Assembly: GCA_965276825.1 (NCBI GenBank)
Contig: OZ255630.1
Coordinates: forward strand, 2,728,001 to 2,792,000
Direction: 5' to 3'
Source: G965276765 sp965276825
Lineage (GTDB): Bacteria > Actinomycetota > Acidimicrobiia > Acidimicrobiales > Palsa-688
DNA: 64,000 bases
The notes below the pieces were generated by a model. That model was not told where the DNA came from, searched no databases, and was given only the letters and a program-made list of their open reading frames with translations. The position numbers and the translations under genes were made by a program. Positions 33,602 through 41,169 of this stretch are shown here, in pieces. Each line of letters begins with the position of its first letter. Position 1 is the first letter of the stretch.

Positions 33602-33763
33602 GCAGATCATCTCCCTCCACAGTGCCTCACGCTGAAGACGTCATGAGATGCAACCACAGCGACCGTGCGCCAGTAGGCCGTCATTCGCAACCATAGCGCG
33701 GTGAGCATCTCACGGTGTTGGCCGCGCATCGCCCGAGGCGCGCGGTGGTGAGGTTGGGTCACG

Positions 33764-33955
33764 TTGCCCGCGTGCCTGCGAGAGGAGCTGGGCGAGCTGG
33801 CCCGGGCCACCACGGGGCCTGTGCTTCCCTGGGTCGCCACCGACGACTTCAACTCGGCGGTGGAGCACGCCACCCTCGCCTGGGCCGTGATCTCGGCCGA
33901 GTGGTTCCTCGGCCAGGCGCTCGACGGCGACCCGCCGCTGAGCGACCCAGGATGA
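33764..33955 (+). pseudogene. Small ORF, probable C-terminal remnant
   Basis: 63 codons (GELARATTGPVLPWVATDD, TLAWAVISAEWFLGQALDG) with sensible composition but no upstream gene body. It lies between the imported hydrolase gene and the decayed YefM-YoeB module, in high-GC DNA. It may be the tail of a gene interrupted when the lower-GC segment entered. Family not recognised. Confidence 0.4.
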
Positions 33956-34007
33956 TCGCCCCGGCGCGCCGCACGCGGCGGGCGGCGGCCGTGCCTCGTG
34001 ACCGACG

Positions 34008-34422
34008 TCATCGCTCGACGTGCTCTGCCTCGTGGTGGTACCGGGCCTGGAGGACGACCAAGTCCTCGCCGTCGACGACGTACACCAAGCGGTTGATCCT
34101 CTTCAGGGTCGCCCGGTCGTTCGCCTGCCACCAGAGGTGGTCGTTCCACCCCCGAGGGGTGAAGACGAGACGCGCCCAGCCTCGATCGAGGGTGTGCGCC
34201 TCCCGTGCGCCGGCGCGAGCCTGCGCCAGGCTGTCCGACAACCAGTGGGCGTTGGCCGGCACCCTCAGCATGGCCGTCTCGTTGAGCGCATCCCAGTCGG
34301 CTCGCGACACGAGTACCGCATCGCCCCGGCGATGAGGTGATCTCGATGGGCGCGCGGTCGTCGTTGACGCGCTCGATGAGCGGGAACAGGTTCTTGCGGG
34401 CCTCGCTTGCGGTGACGGTCAC
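34008..34422 (-). pseudogene. Decayed YefM-YoeB toxin-antitoxin module (fused and deleted)
   Basis: The antitoxin starts at GTG 34422 as MTVTASEARKNLFPLIERVN, a clear YefM/Phd opening. A one-base change near 34,335 shifts the frame; RRGDAVLVSRADWDALNET then follows in the second frame down to AHTLDRG. Instead of a stop and restart, the frame runs straight into the YoeB sequence RLVFTPRGWNDHLWWQ and ATLKRIN. There, some 35 residues are missing, and it resumes at RLVYVVDGEDLVVLQARYHHE. The deleted part held catalytic Glu46 and Arg65 of YoeB. Neither toxin nor antitoxin is likely active. Confidence 0.8.
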
Positions 34423-34594
34423 GGCTGCCTCTTCTTCGGCGTTGGTGCGACTCGTTGTGCCAGTCGCTCACTGGCTGGCCAAACCCAGCTGCGTCGGGGG
34501 ACGACGAACCCCGATATGGACCCGGAAGTGGTGGGCGACGCTCACCGGTGTGATCGTTGGTGAGCGTGTTGGTAGGAGGTGGCAGACTGCCTGG

Positions 34595-35113
34595 ATGCGT
34601 CTTGCTGGCTCGGGCGCCTCGGTGGACCTCCAGGTCGCCGGCTACCAGTTTCCCGGCGTCGACGAGGACCCCAAGGATCGCACTGGATGGGATCGCAACT
34701 GGTTGGTCATCACGGGGTCGGTACGCACGGCGGGGGGTGCGTCTTGGTCGTTTCGCGAGCCCGCGCTGACCACCTGGGAGGTGGCTGACGCGGTGGTGTG
34801 GCTGCGGCGGGTTGCCGACGGCGCGGCACCGGTCGCCGCTGTCGAAGCCACCCCGGCAGTCGCAGCAGAGGACGACGAGCCGAGCCGCGCCGGGTGGTTG
34901 ACCTTCACCGAGCCGAATTTGAGCTTCGCCGTGGGCGGGTACGACGGGCACCAGGTGCAGCTGTTGGTCGGGTTGGGCCACGAGTGCGCCCAACCTCCCA
35001 TCGACCCGCTGAAGCCCGGCTGGTGCCAGATCACTGTCGTGACGAGCAAGCTCCAGGTGCAGGAGGCCGCCGCTGCGCTGGAGGAGGAGCTGGCGGACCA
35101 CCCCGCCCGTTGA
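34595..35113 (+). CDS. WapI-type immunity protein family member
   Basis: 172 residues from ATG 34595, with a GGAGG element upstream. Marks: LQVAGYQFPGVDEDPKD, WLVITGSVRTAGGASWSFR, LTFTEPNLSFAVGG and a C-terminal amphipathic helix. This pattern matches WapI-family proteins, which protect against the WapA contact-dependent toxin, though many actinobacterial members stand alone. No polymorphic toxin gene is adjacent. It may be an orphan immunity gene collected in the island. Confidence 0.65.
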   Translation: MRLAGSGASVDLQVAGYQFPGVDEDPKDRTGWDRNWLVITGSVRTAGGASWSFREPALTTWEVADAVVWLRRVADGAAPVAAVEATPAVAAEDDEPSRAGWLTFTEPNLSFAVGGYDGHQVQLLVGLGHECAQPPIDPLKPGWCQITVVTSKLQVQEAAAALEEELADHPAR

Positions 35114-35145
35114 GGGGATCGGGCGGGGCGAGCCCGAGCCGCCGA

Positions 35146-35982
35146 TCAGTGCGGTCGGCTCTGACGCCTGACCCCGTCGCTCGTCCCCTCCGATGGGCGC
35201 CTGACCCCGTCGCTCGTCCGCTCCGATGAGCGGTCCTGTCTGGGCTTGGCGCGGGGATCGCGGCCGGCGACGATGCGGTCGAGCCATTCCCTGAAGACGT
35301 GGCGCTCGCCGTCGGTCAGGACCGTCAGGTTGGAGAGCTCCGCTCTGAGGGTGTTCGCTGCGGGGACATGTCCAGGAGCGTCGGGCGCGGGTTGGCCGCT
35401 CGTGATGGCGGCGATCAGGGCGTCGAAGGTCGCGCCGGAGAGCTCCGGGTCGCGCTCGTCTTCGGGGATGGCGAGGAGTGTCATGACCGTGCCGCAGCCG
35501 GCAGCGTGGACCATGTCGGCAGCCAGGTGCTCGCTGACCTCGAGGCGGCCGGCTGCCGCGATGCTGCGGACCCGCTCCTCGAGCACGCGGAAGGCGGCAA
35601 CGGCGGCGGACGGCCTGTGACCGGGCTTGGGGTCGCCGTACATGAGGCAGAACAGTGCCGGGTTGGCCAGCCCGAAGCCGATGTGCAGGTCCCACCCGGC
35701 GCGGAGGTCCTGGATCGGGTCGTCGGCGGGCCGGGGGACGGGCTTCTCGGCCAGGTACGACGCGAAGCCGTACTCGGCGACGGCATCCAGGAGCCCTTCC
35801 TTGTTGGCGAACAACCGGTAGATCGTCGGTGCCTGGGTACCTGCTGCGGCGGCCACGGCTCTGGTCGAGACGGCCTCGCGACCTCCAGTGGCCAGCATGG
35901 CCGCCGCCACCTCGACGATGGTCGCCCGGGTCCGGTCGCGGCCCGTCGCGGTGTCGACCGACGCCGCACCCGAAGAGTTCAT
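35146..35982 (-). CDS. TetR-family regulator
   Basis: 278 residues. N-terminal TetR helix-turn-helix: RATIVEVAAAMLATGG, VSTRAVAAAAGTQAPTIYRLFANKEGLL. The C-terminal ligand domain includes LHIGFGLANPALFCLMYGDP, typical of a TetR subgroup in actinobacteria. The last 25 residues are an SDGVRRPSEGTSDGVRR duplication encoded by a 31-base direct repeat. It is divergent from the NmrA-like reductase, which it most likely represses. Confidence 0.9.
   Translation of the reverse strand: MNSSGAASVDTATGRDRTRATIVEVAAAMLATGGREAVSTRAVAAAAGTQAPTIYRLFANKEGLLDAVAEYGFASYLAEKPVPRPADDPIQDLRAGWDLHIGFGLANPALFCLMYGDPKPGHRPSAAVAAFRVLEERVRSIAAAGRLEVSEHLAADMVHAAGCGTVMTLLAIPEDERDPELSGATFDALIAAITSGQPAPDAPGHVPAANTLRAELSNLTVLTDGERHVFREWLDRIVAGRDPRAKPRQDRSSERTSDGVRRPSEGTSDGVRRQSRPH
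35165..35228 (+). repeat. Two-copy 31-base direct repeat inside tetR
   Basis: CGCCTGACCCCGTCGCTCG followed by TCC.CTCCGATG occurs at 35165-35195 and 35198-35228 with one mismatch, period 33, keeping the reading frame. It duplicates the last coding residues of the TetR gene. Confidence 0.85.
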
Positions 35983-36070
35983 GATGCGATGTTAGCGGTA
36001 AGTTGCTACCGTCGTATTTCCAGTGATACCGTCAATGTCATATCAATGATACGACGAGGTGGAGGACAGT
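35983..36070. promoter_or_regulatory. Divergent promoter/operator region, TetR and NmrA-like genes
   Basis: This short region is unusually AT-rich. It holds an inverted pair CGGTA (35996-36000)/TACCG (36007-36011), and TCGTAT (36013) mirrored by ATACGA (36049), with TGATAC repeated. These are candidate sites for the adjacent TetR. Confidence 0.5.
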
Positions 36071-36937
36071 ATGATCATCGTGACGGGAGCGACGGGGCAG
36101 CTCGGTCGGGGCGTCATCGAGCGGCTACTGGAGCGGCTACCAGCCGATGACCTCGGTGTCAGCGTCCGGGATCCGCACGAGGCGCAGGACCTCGAGGAGC
36201 GCGGGGTTCGTGTCCGCCACGGCGACTTCGATCAGCCGTCGATCCTGGCCGATGCGTTCGAGGGCGCGTCACAGGTGCTCGTCGTCTCGGGCGCGGCCGA
36301 CCCGGCACCGCACCGGGCGGCGATCGAGGCGGCGGTGGCGGCGGGCGCCGAGCGCGTCCTCTACACCAGTCACATGGGCGCCAGCCCGGACTCCCTCTTC
36401 GCGGCGATGCCGGCCCATGCCGAGACCGAACACGACGTGCAGACAGCCGGCGTTCGCTTCGTCTCGCTGCGGAACGGCTTCTACGCGGCCAGCGCCATCG
36501 GGTTCATGGACGCGGCATGGCAAACCGGCGAGTTGGTCCTTCCCGAGGACGGCCCGGTGTCGTGGACGGCCCACGCGGATCTCGCTGCCGCGGCGTCCGT
36601 CGCCCTCGCTGACGACGGGCGCCTCGAGGGGATCACCCCACCGCTCACCGGCTCGGAGGCGCTCGACTTCGCCGGCATCGCCGACATCGCCTCCGAGTTG
36701 ACCGGACGCCAGATCAAGCGCATCGTCGTCGCCGACGACGAATGGAAGGCCGATCTCGTTGCCCGAGGCGCGCCCGCGGCCCAGGCTCAGTTCGCACTCG
36801 GGATCTTCACCGCCAGCCGTCGAGGCGAGTTCGCCGCCGTCGACCCGGCCCTCGGGCAACTGCTCGGACGCAAACCCACCACGTTCCGTGACCAGCTCGC
36901 CACGTTCCTGGATTCGAGGGAAGGCCTGTCGGGCTGA
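36071..36937 (+). CDS. NmrA-like NAD(P)-binding reductase (QOR2/SDR type)
   Basis: 288 residues from ATG 36071, preceded by GGAGG. The Rossmann motif is IIVTGATGQLGRGVIE (GxTGxxG), followed by VSVRDPHEAQDLEERGVRV, then VLYTSHMGASPDS in the central sheet. Members include quinone reductase QorB and redox-sensing NmrA proteins. Regulated by the divergent TetR. Quinone or aldehyde detoxification is an inference. Confidence 0.87.
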   Translation: MIIVTGATGQLGRGVIERLLERLPADDLGVSVRDPHEAQDLEERGVRVRHGDFDQPSILADAFEGASQVLVVSGAADPAPHRAAIEAAVAAGAERVLYTSHMGASPDSLFAAMPAHAETEHDVQTAGVRFVSLRNGFYAASAIGFMDAAWQTGELVLPEDGPVSWTAHADLAAAASVALADDGRLEGITPPLTGSEALDFAGIADIASELTGRQIKRIVVADDEWKADLVARGAPAAQAQFALGIFTASRRGEFAAVDPALGQLLGRKPTTFRDQLATFLDSREGLSG

Positions 36938-36973
36938 GGAGATGGCCAACCTCGGTGGGCCCTGGTGGTCAAA

Positions 36974-36995
36974 TGACAGATGTTGACTTCTGTCA
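36974..36995. promoter_or_regulatory. Inverted-repeat operator TGACAG-N10-CTGTCA
   Basis: Perfect 6-base arms at 36974-36979 and 36990-36995 lie 23 bases upstream of the aldo-keto reductase ATG. A TTGACT element falls inside the spacer. The TetR encoded at 38,028 is the likely ligand. Confidence 0.6.
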
Positions 36996-37017
36996 GTTCG
37001 GGGGAAGGATGCTCCCC

Positions 37018-38031
37018 ATGACCTCCTTTGCGACCCTGCCCGCCCGCGCCCTCGGCGTTTCGGGCCCCCCCGTCTCCGCCATCGGCCTCGGCTGCATGGG
37101 CATGTCCGACTTCTACGGCGACACCGATCGCGCCGAGTCGGTCGCCACGATCCATGCGGCCCTCGACGCCGGGATCACCCTGCTCGACACCGGCGACTTC
37201 TACGGCGCCGGCCACAACGAGCTGCTCATCTCCGAGGCGCTCGCTGGTCGCGACCGCGACACGGTCCAGCTGAGCGTCAAGTTCGGCGGCCTGCGCGACC
37301 CCTTCGGCGGGCTCACCGGCTTCGACGCCCGCCCGGTTGCGGTCAAGAACGCACTCGCGCACACGCTGACCCGCCTCGGCGTCGACCACATCGACGTGTA
37401 CCGCCCGGCGCGCCTCGACCCGGCCGTTCCGATCGAGGAGACCGTCGGCGCGATCGCCGAGATGGTCCAGGCCGGCTACGTGCGCCAGATCGGTCTCTCG
37501 GAGATGGGGGCCGACACCATCCGCCGGGCCGCCACCGTCCACCCGATCTCCGATCTGCAGATCGAGTACTCGCTGATGTCCCGCGGCATCGAGGCCGAGA
37601 TCCTCGGGGTCTGCCGCGAGCACGGCATCGCCGTCACCGCCTACGGCGTGCTCTCCCGCGGGCTGCTGTCGGGCCACTGGACGCCAGGGGCAGGGGCGGG
37701 TGGCGGCGACTTCCGCAGCCACTCGCCGCGCTTCTCGGGCGGCAACCTCGAGCACAACCTGGTCCTCGTCGAGGCGCTGCGCACCGTCGCCGACACCCGT
37801 GGCGCCACCGTTGCCCAGGCCGCCATCGCCTGGGTGCTCTCCCGTGGCGCCGACATCATCCCGCTCGTCGGCGCTCGCGCACGCGAGCGGCTCAGCGAGG
37901 CGCTCGGCGCCCTGGAGCTCGACCTCACGGCCGAGGACCTCACCGCCATCGAGGCGGCCGTGCCGCACGAGGCCGTCCTCGGCTCCCGCTACGAGGAGGC
38001 GCAGATGGCCATGCTCGACTCCGAGAGGTGA
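37018..38031 (+). CDS. Aldo/keto reductase
   Basis: 337 residues from ATG 37018, with GGGGGAAGG 12 bases upstream (an ATG at 37009 is possible). GLGCMGMSDFYG and LLDTGDFYGAGHNE hold the catalytic Asp and Tyr; SVKFGG carries the Lys. The usual His of the tetrad (xxHRxD) is replaced by DVYRPARLDP. C-terminal NADPH-binding IIPLVGARARERL is present. This is the AKR13/YajO-like branch. It is coupled to a TetR gene by a GTGA overlap. Confidence 0.92.
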   Translation: MTSFATLPARALGVSGPPVSAIGLGCMGMSDFYGDTDRAESVATIHAALDAGITLLDTGDFYGAGHNELLISEALAGRDRDTVQLSVKFGGLRDPFGGLTGFDARPVAVKNALAHTLTRLGVDHIDVYRPARLDPAVPIEETVGAIAEMVQAGYVRQIGLSEMGADTIRRAATVHPISDLQIEYSLMSRGIEAEILGVCREHGIAVTAYGVLSRGLLSGHWTPGAGAGGGDFRSHSPRFSGGNLEHNLVLVEALRTVADTRGATVAQAAIAWVLSRGADIIPLVGARARERLSEALGALELDLTAEDLTAIEAAVPHEAVLGSRYEEAQMAMLDSER

Positions 38032-38636
38032 CGGCGCCGGACGGGGCCTCCCCCACCCCGGCCCCGCTGACGCCCGAGCGCATCCTCGACACCGCCGAGG
38101 AGGTCCTCCGCCGCTTCGGCCCGCAGAAGGCCACCGTCGTCGACGTGGCGCGCGCCCTCGGGATCAGCCACGGCTCCGTCTACCGCCACTACGCCTCGAA
38201 GGCGGCACTGCGCGACGCCGTGACCGAACGCTGGCTGGCGCGCGTCGCCGAGCCGCTCGGCGTCTGGGTCCTTGCCGACGGTCCGGCGCTCGAGCGCCTT
38301 CGGGGCTGGCTCGGCGCGCTCGCCCAGGCCAAGCGGCGCAAGGTGCTCGACGACCCCGAGCTGTTCGCGACCTACCAGGCGCTCGCGGTGGAGGCGCGGG
38401 AGGTCGTCGCCGCGCACGTCGACCATCTGGCCGACGACGTGCGGCGCATCCTCGCCGACGGGGCGGCCCGCGGCGAGCTCGCCGTCGACGACCCGCTGGC
38501 GGCGGCGCGCGCCGTCTTGAGCAGCACGGCGCGCTTCCACCACCCCGCGTTCGCCGGAGAGTGGTCGGGGCCGGACATCGAAACCCAACTCGACGATGTG
38601 TGGGCGATCGTGTCGCGCGGCCTGCGCTGCGTGTAG
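38028..38636 (+). CDS. TetR-family regulator
   Basis: 202 residues. Helix-turn-helix: TPERILDTAEEVLRRFG, TVVDVARALGISHGSVYRHYASK. C-terminal TetR_C domain of the YcdC-like type (RRKVLDDPELFATYQALA). Starts at GTG 38028 overlapping the aldo-keto reductase stop, so it is made with the reductase and most likely represses the operon at the operator upstream. Confidence 0.9.
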   Translation: MTAPDGASPTPAPLTPERILDTAEEVLRRFGPQKATVVDVARALGISHGSVYRHYASKAALRDAVTERWLARVAEPLGVWVLADGPALERLRGWLGALAQAKRRKVLDDPELFATYQALAVEAREVVAAHVDHLADDVRRILADGAARGELAVDDPLAAARAVLSSTARFHHPAFAGEWSGPDIETQLDDVWAIVSRGLRCV

Positions 38637-38723
38637 CGGGCCGCGGGAAGGCCGCCGGAGTCCTGGTTCGCAACTAGCCAGGCACACCTTGCAAGTGTGA
38701 TCTACCAAGGTTAGACTTTGCAC

Positions 38724-39161
38724 ATGGCCGGTGATCCAGAGGTCGACGACGTGGCCGCAGCTCTGCAGATGAGCATCGGCTTGTTCCTGCGGCAGCTGCG
38801 TCAGATCAAGGTCGAAGGCGAGCTCTCGTTGCCCCAGACCTCGGCCCTCAAGCGCCTGGAACGCGGCGGTCCGAGTACCGTGACCGCGCTCGCCAAGGCC
38901 GAGCAGATCAGCGTGCAGTCGATGGGGACGACGCTGAGCGAGCTCGAGGCCCGCAACCTGATCGAGCGTCATCCCGATCCCGGCGACGGCCGGCGGTCTG
39001 TTCTGTCCGTCACCGATGCGGGATCGAGCGTCCTGGGCGACAAGCACAACGCCAGGACTCAGCAGTTGGCGCAGGCGCTCGCGGCCGGGTTCGGCCGTTC
39101 GGAGCTGCGACAGCTGATGGTGGCCGCACCCCTGATCGAGCGGCTGGCCCAGAGCCTGTGA
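38724..39161 (+). CDS. MarR-family regulator
   Basis: 145 residues from ATG 38724. Winged helix with STVTALAKAEQISVQSMGTTL and a wing of DPGDGRRSVLSVT (D-x-R-x3-V/L-x-LT signature). Stop overlaps the MFS gene as GTGA. A palindrome CTTGCAAG at 38688-38695, plus an outer CCTTG/CAAGG pair, is a likely operator. It probably represses the exporter until a drug-like ligand binds. Confidence 0.9.
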   Translation: MAGDPEVDDVAAALQMSIGLFLRQLRQIKVEGELSLPQTSALKRLERGGPSTVTALAKAEQISVQSMGTTLSELEARNLIERHPDPGDGRRSVLSVTDAGSSVLGDKHNARTQQLAQALAAGFGRSELRQLMVAAPLIERLAQSL

Positions 39162-40906
39162 CCGTGGGGACGGCTCAGGGGGTCAGCGGAGACGACCGCT
39201 ACCGGTGGACGGCATTGGCCAACACCACCGCCGCGCAGTTCATGTCGCAGCTGGACGGGTCCATCGTGATCATTGCGCTGCCGGCGATCTTCCGGGGCAT
39301 CCACCTGAACCCGTTGTCCTCGAGCAACATCGTCTACCTGCTGTGGATGATCATGGGCTACCGGCTCGTCCAGGCCGTGCTCGTCGGCACCGTCGGCCGT
39401 CTCGGCGACATGTTCGGCCGGGTCAGGATCTACAACGCCGGTTTCGTCGTTTTCACCTTCGCGTCCGTCCTGCTGTCGTTCGATCCGTTCCACGGCAGCC
39501 GCGGGGCGCTGTGGTTGATCGGCTGGAGGCTTCTCCAGGCCGTCGGCGGATCCATGCTCCAGGCCAACTCCGCGGCCATCCTCACCGACGCGTTCCCTGA
39601 TGACCAACGCGGCTTCGCCCTCGGCACCAATCAGGTTGCCGGCCTGTCGGGGCAGTTCATCGGCCTGGTCGCCGGCGGCCTGTTGGCGACCCTGGACTGG
39701 CGGGCGGTGTTCTGGGTCAACGTGCCCGTCGGGATCTTCGGGACCGTCTGGGCCTACCGCAGGCTCCGCGACAACGGCGAGCGGCACGGCCGGCGCATCG
39801 ACTGGTGGGGCAACGCCACCTTCGCTGTGGGCCTGAGCGCCGTTCTGGTCGCGGCCACCTACGGCATCCAGCCCTACGGCGGCCACGCGACAGGGTGGAC
39901 CAGTCCATGGGTGCTGACCGGCCTGGCCGGCGGCCTCGTCCTGCTGGGCGCGTTCGTCGCCATCGAGACCCACGTCGCCGAGCCGATGATCCAGCTCAGC
40001 CTGTTCCGGATCCGCGCCTTCACCGCCGGCAACCTGGCGGGCTTCGTGGTGTCCGTCGCCAGGGGCGGATTGCAGTTCGTCCTCATCATCTGGTTGCAGG
40101 GCATCTGGCTGCCGCTGCACGGCTACGACTACAGCCGGACGCCACTGTGGGCGGGCATCTACCTCCTGCCCCTCACCGCCGGCTTCCTCCTGTCGGGACC
40201 GACCGCCGGCAGGCTCTCGGACCGCTTCGGTGCCCGGGGCATGGCCACCGCCGGCATGGTCGTCTTCGGCGGCAGCTTCGTCGGCCTGCTGGCCCTGCCC
40301 GTCGACTTCCCGTATTGGGTCTTCGCGCTGCTCATCGCGGCCAACGGGATCGGCGGCGGCATGTTCGGCTCTCCCAACTCGTCGTCGATCATGAGCAGCG
40401 TGCCCGCCAACCAGCGAGGCGCAGCTTCGGGCATGCGGGCCACGTTCCAGAACTCCGGCACGGCGATCTCGATCACGGCGTTCTTCACCCTCGTGATCGC
40501 CGGTCTCGCGGCCACCCTGCCGAAGAGCCTGACGAGCGGCCTGACCCACGAGGGCGTGCCCGATGGGGTCGCTCACCAAGTCGCCAGCCTGCCGCCGACC
40601 TCGTCGCTGTTCTCCTCGCTGCTCGGCGTGAACCCGATCCAGCACCTGCTGGCCCCGAGTGGCGCGCTGAGCAAGCTGTCAGCGGCCAACCAGCAGGCCC
40701 TCACCGGTCGGCAGTTCTTCCCGCGTCTGATCGCCGGGCCGTTCCATCACGGCTTGGTCGTGGTCTTCATCGTCGCGGCCGCCCTTTCGGTCTTCGCGGC
40801 CCTCGCGTCCCTGCTGCGCGGACCACGATCCACCGACCACCGATCCGGCCCCGACCCGAAAGAAGGGACACCCCGTCGTCGCGCCCTGGATGAAGGGTCG
40901 GGGTGA
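39158..40906 (+). CDS. MFS transporter, DHA2-type drug exporter
   Basis: 582 residues, about 14 membrane segments. LDGSIVIIALPAIFRGI (motif D1 region), RLGDMFGRVRIYNAG (motif A, GRLGDxFGR), LQAVGGSMLQANSAAI (motif C-like) and the second-half GRLSDRFGARG. It exports hydrophobic drugs or metabolites using proton motive force. Translation is coupled to marR. Convergent with the pnkp distal region. Confidence 0.93.
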   Translation: MTVGTAQGVSGDDRYRWTALANTTAAQFMSQLDGSIVIIALPAIFRGIHLNPLSSSNIVYLLWMIMGYRLVQAVLVGTVGRLGDMFGRVRIYNAGFVVFTFASVLLSFDPFHGSRGALWLIGWRLLQAVGGSMLQANSAAILTDAFPDDQRGFALGTNQVAGLSGQFIGLVAGGLLATLDWRAVFWVNVPVGIFGTVWAYRRLRDNGERHGRRIDWWGNATFAVGLSAVLVAATYGIQPYGGHATGWTSPWVLTGLAGGLVLLGAFVAIETHVAEPMIQLSLFRIRAFTAGNLAGFVVSVARGGLQFVLIIWLQGIWLPLHGYDYSRTPLWAGIYLLPLTAGFLLSGPTAGRLSDRFGARGMATAGMVVFGGSFVGLLALPVDFPYWVFALLIAANGIGGGMFGSPNSSSIMSSVPANQRGAASGMRATFQNSGTAISITAFFTLVIAGLAATLPKSLTSGLTHEGVPDGVAHQVASLPPTSSLFSSLLGVNPIQHLLAPSGALSKLSAANQQALTGRQFFPRLIAGPFHHGLVVVFIVAAALSVFAALASLLRGPRSTDHRSGPDPKEGTPRRRALDEGSG

Positions 40907-40920
40907 AGGTCCGACGGACC

Positions 40921-41169
40921 TCAGAGTCGGGGGTCGACCGGCTCGCTCTCGAGGGCGAGCACCCCGAAGACGCACTCGTGGACCCGGTAGAGCGGCTCCC
41001 CGGCGACGAACCGTTCGAGGGCCTCGATACCGAGGGCGAACTCGCGCAGGGCGAGGGATCGCTTGTGACCGAGCCTCCGGCTGCGCAGGCGGACGAGGTT
41101 GGCATCGGCGGTGTACTCCGGGCCGTAGATGATCCGGAGGTACTCCCGGCCCCTGCACTTGATGCCTGG
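40921..41169 (-). pseudogene. Distal part of pnkp beyond the amber codon
   Basis: 82 codons in the same frame as pnkp follow the TAG at 41170-41172: PGIKCRGREYLRIIYGPEY, then RSRRLGHKRSLALREFALG, LERFVAGEPLYRVHECVFGV and a TGA at 40921-40923. The KCRGREYLRIIYGPEY segment is the strongly conserved end of the bacterial Pnkp ligase domain (nucleotidyltransferase motif V). It has no own start codon and is presumably not translated unless the stop is read through. Confidence 0.85.
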
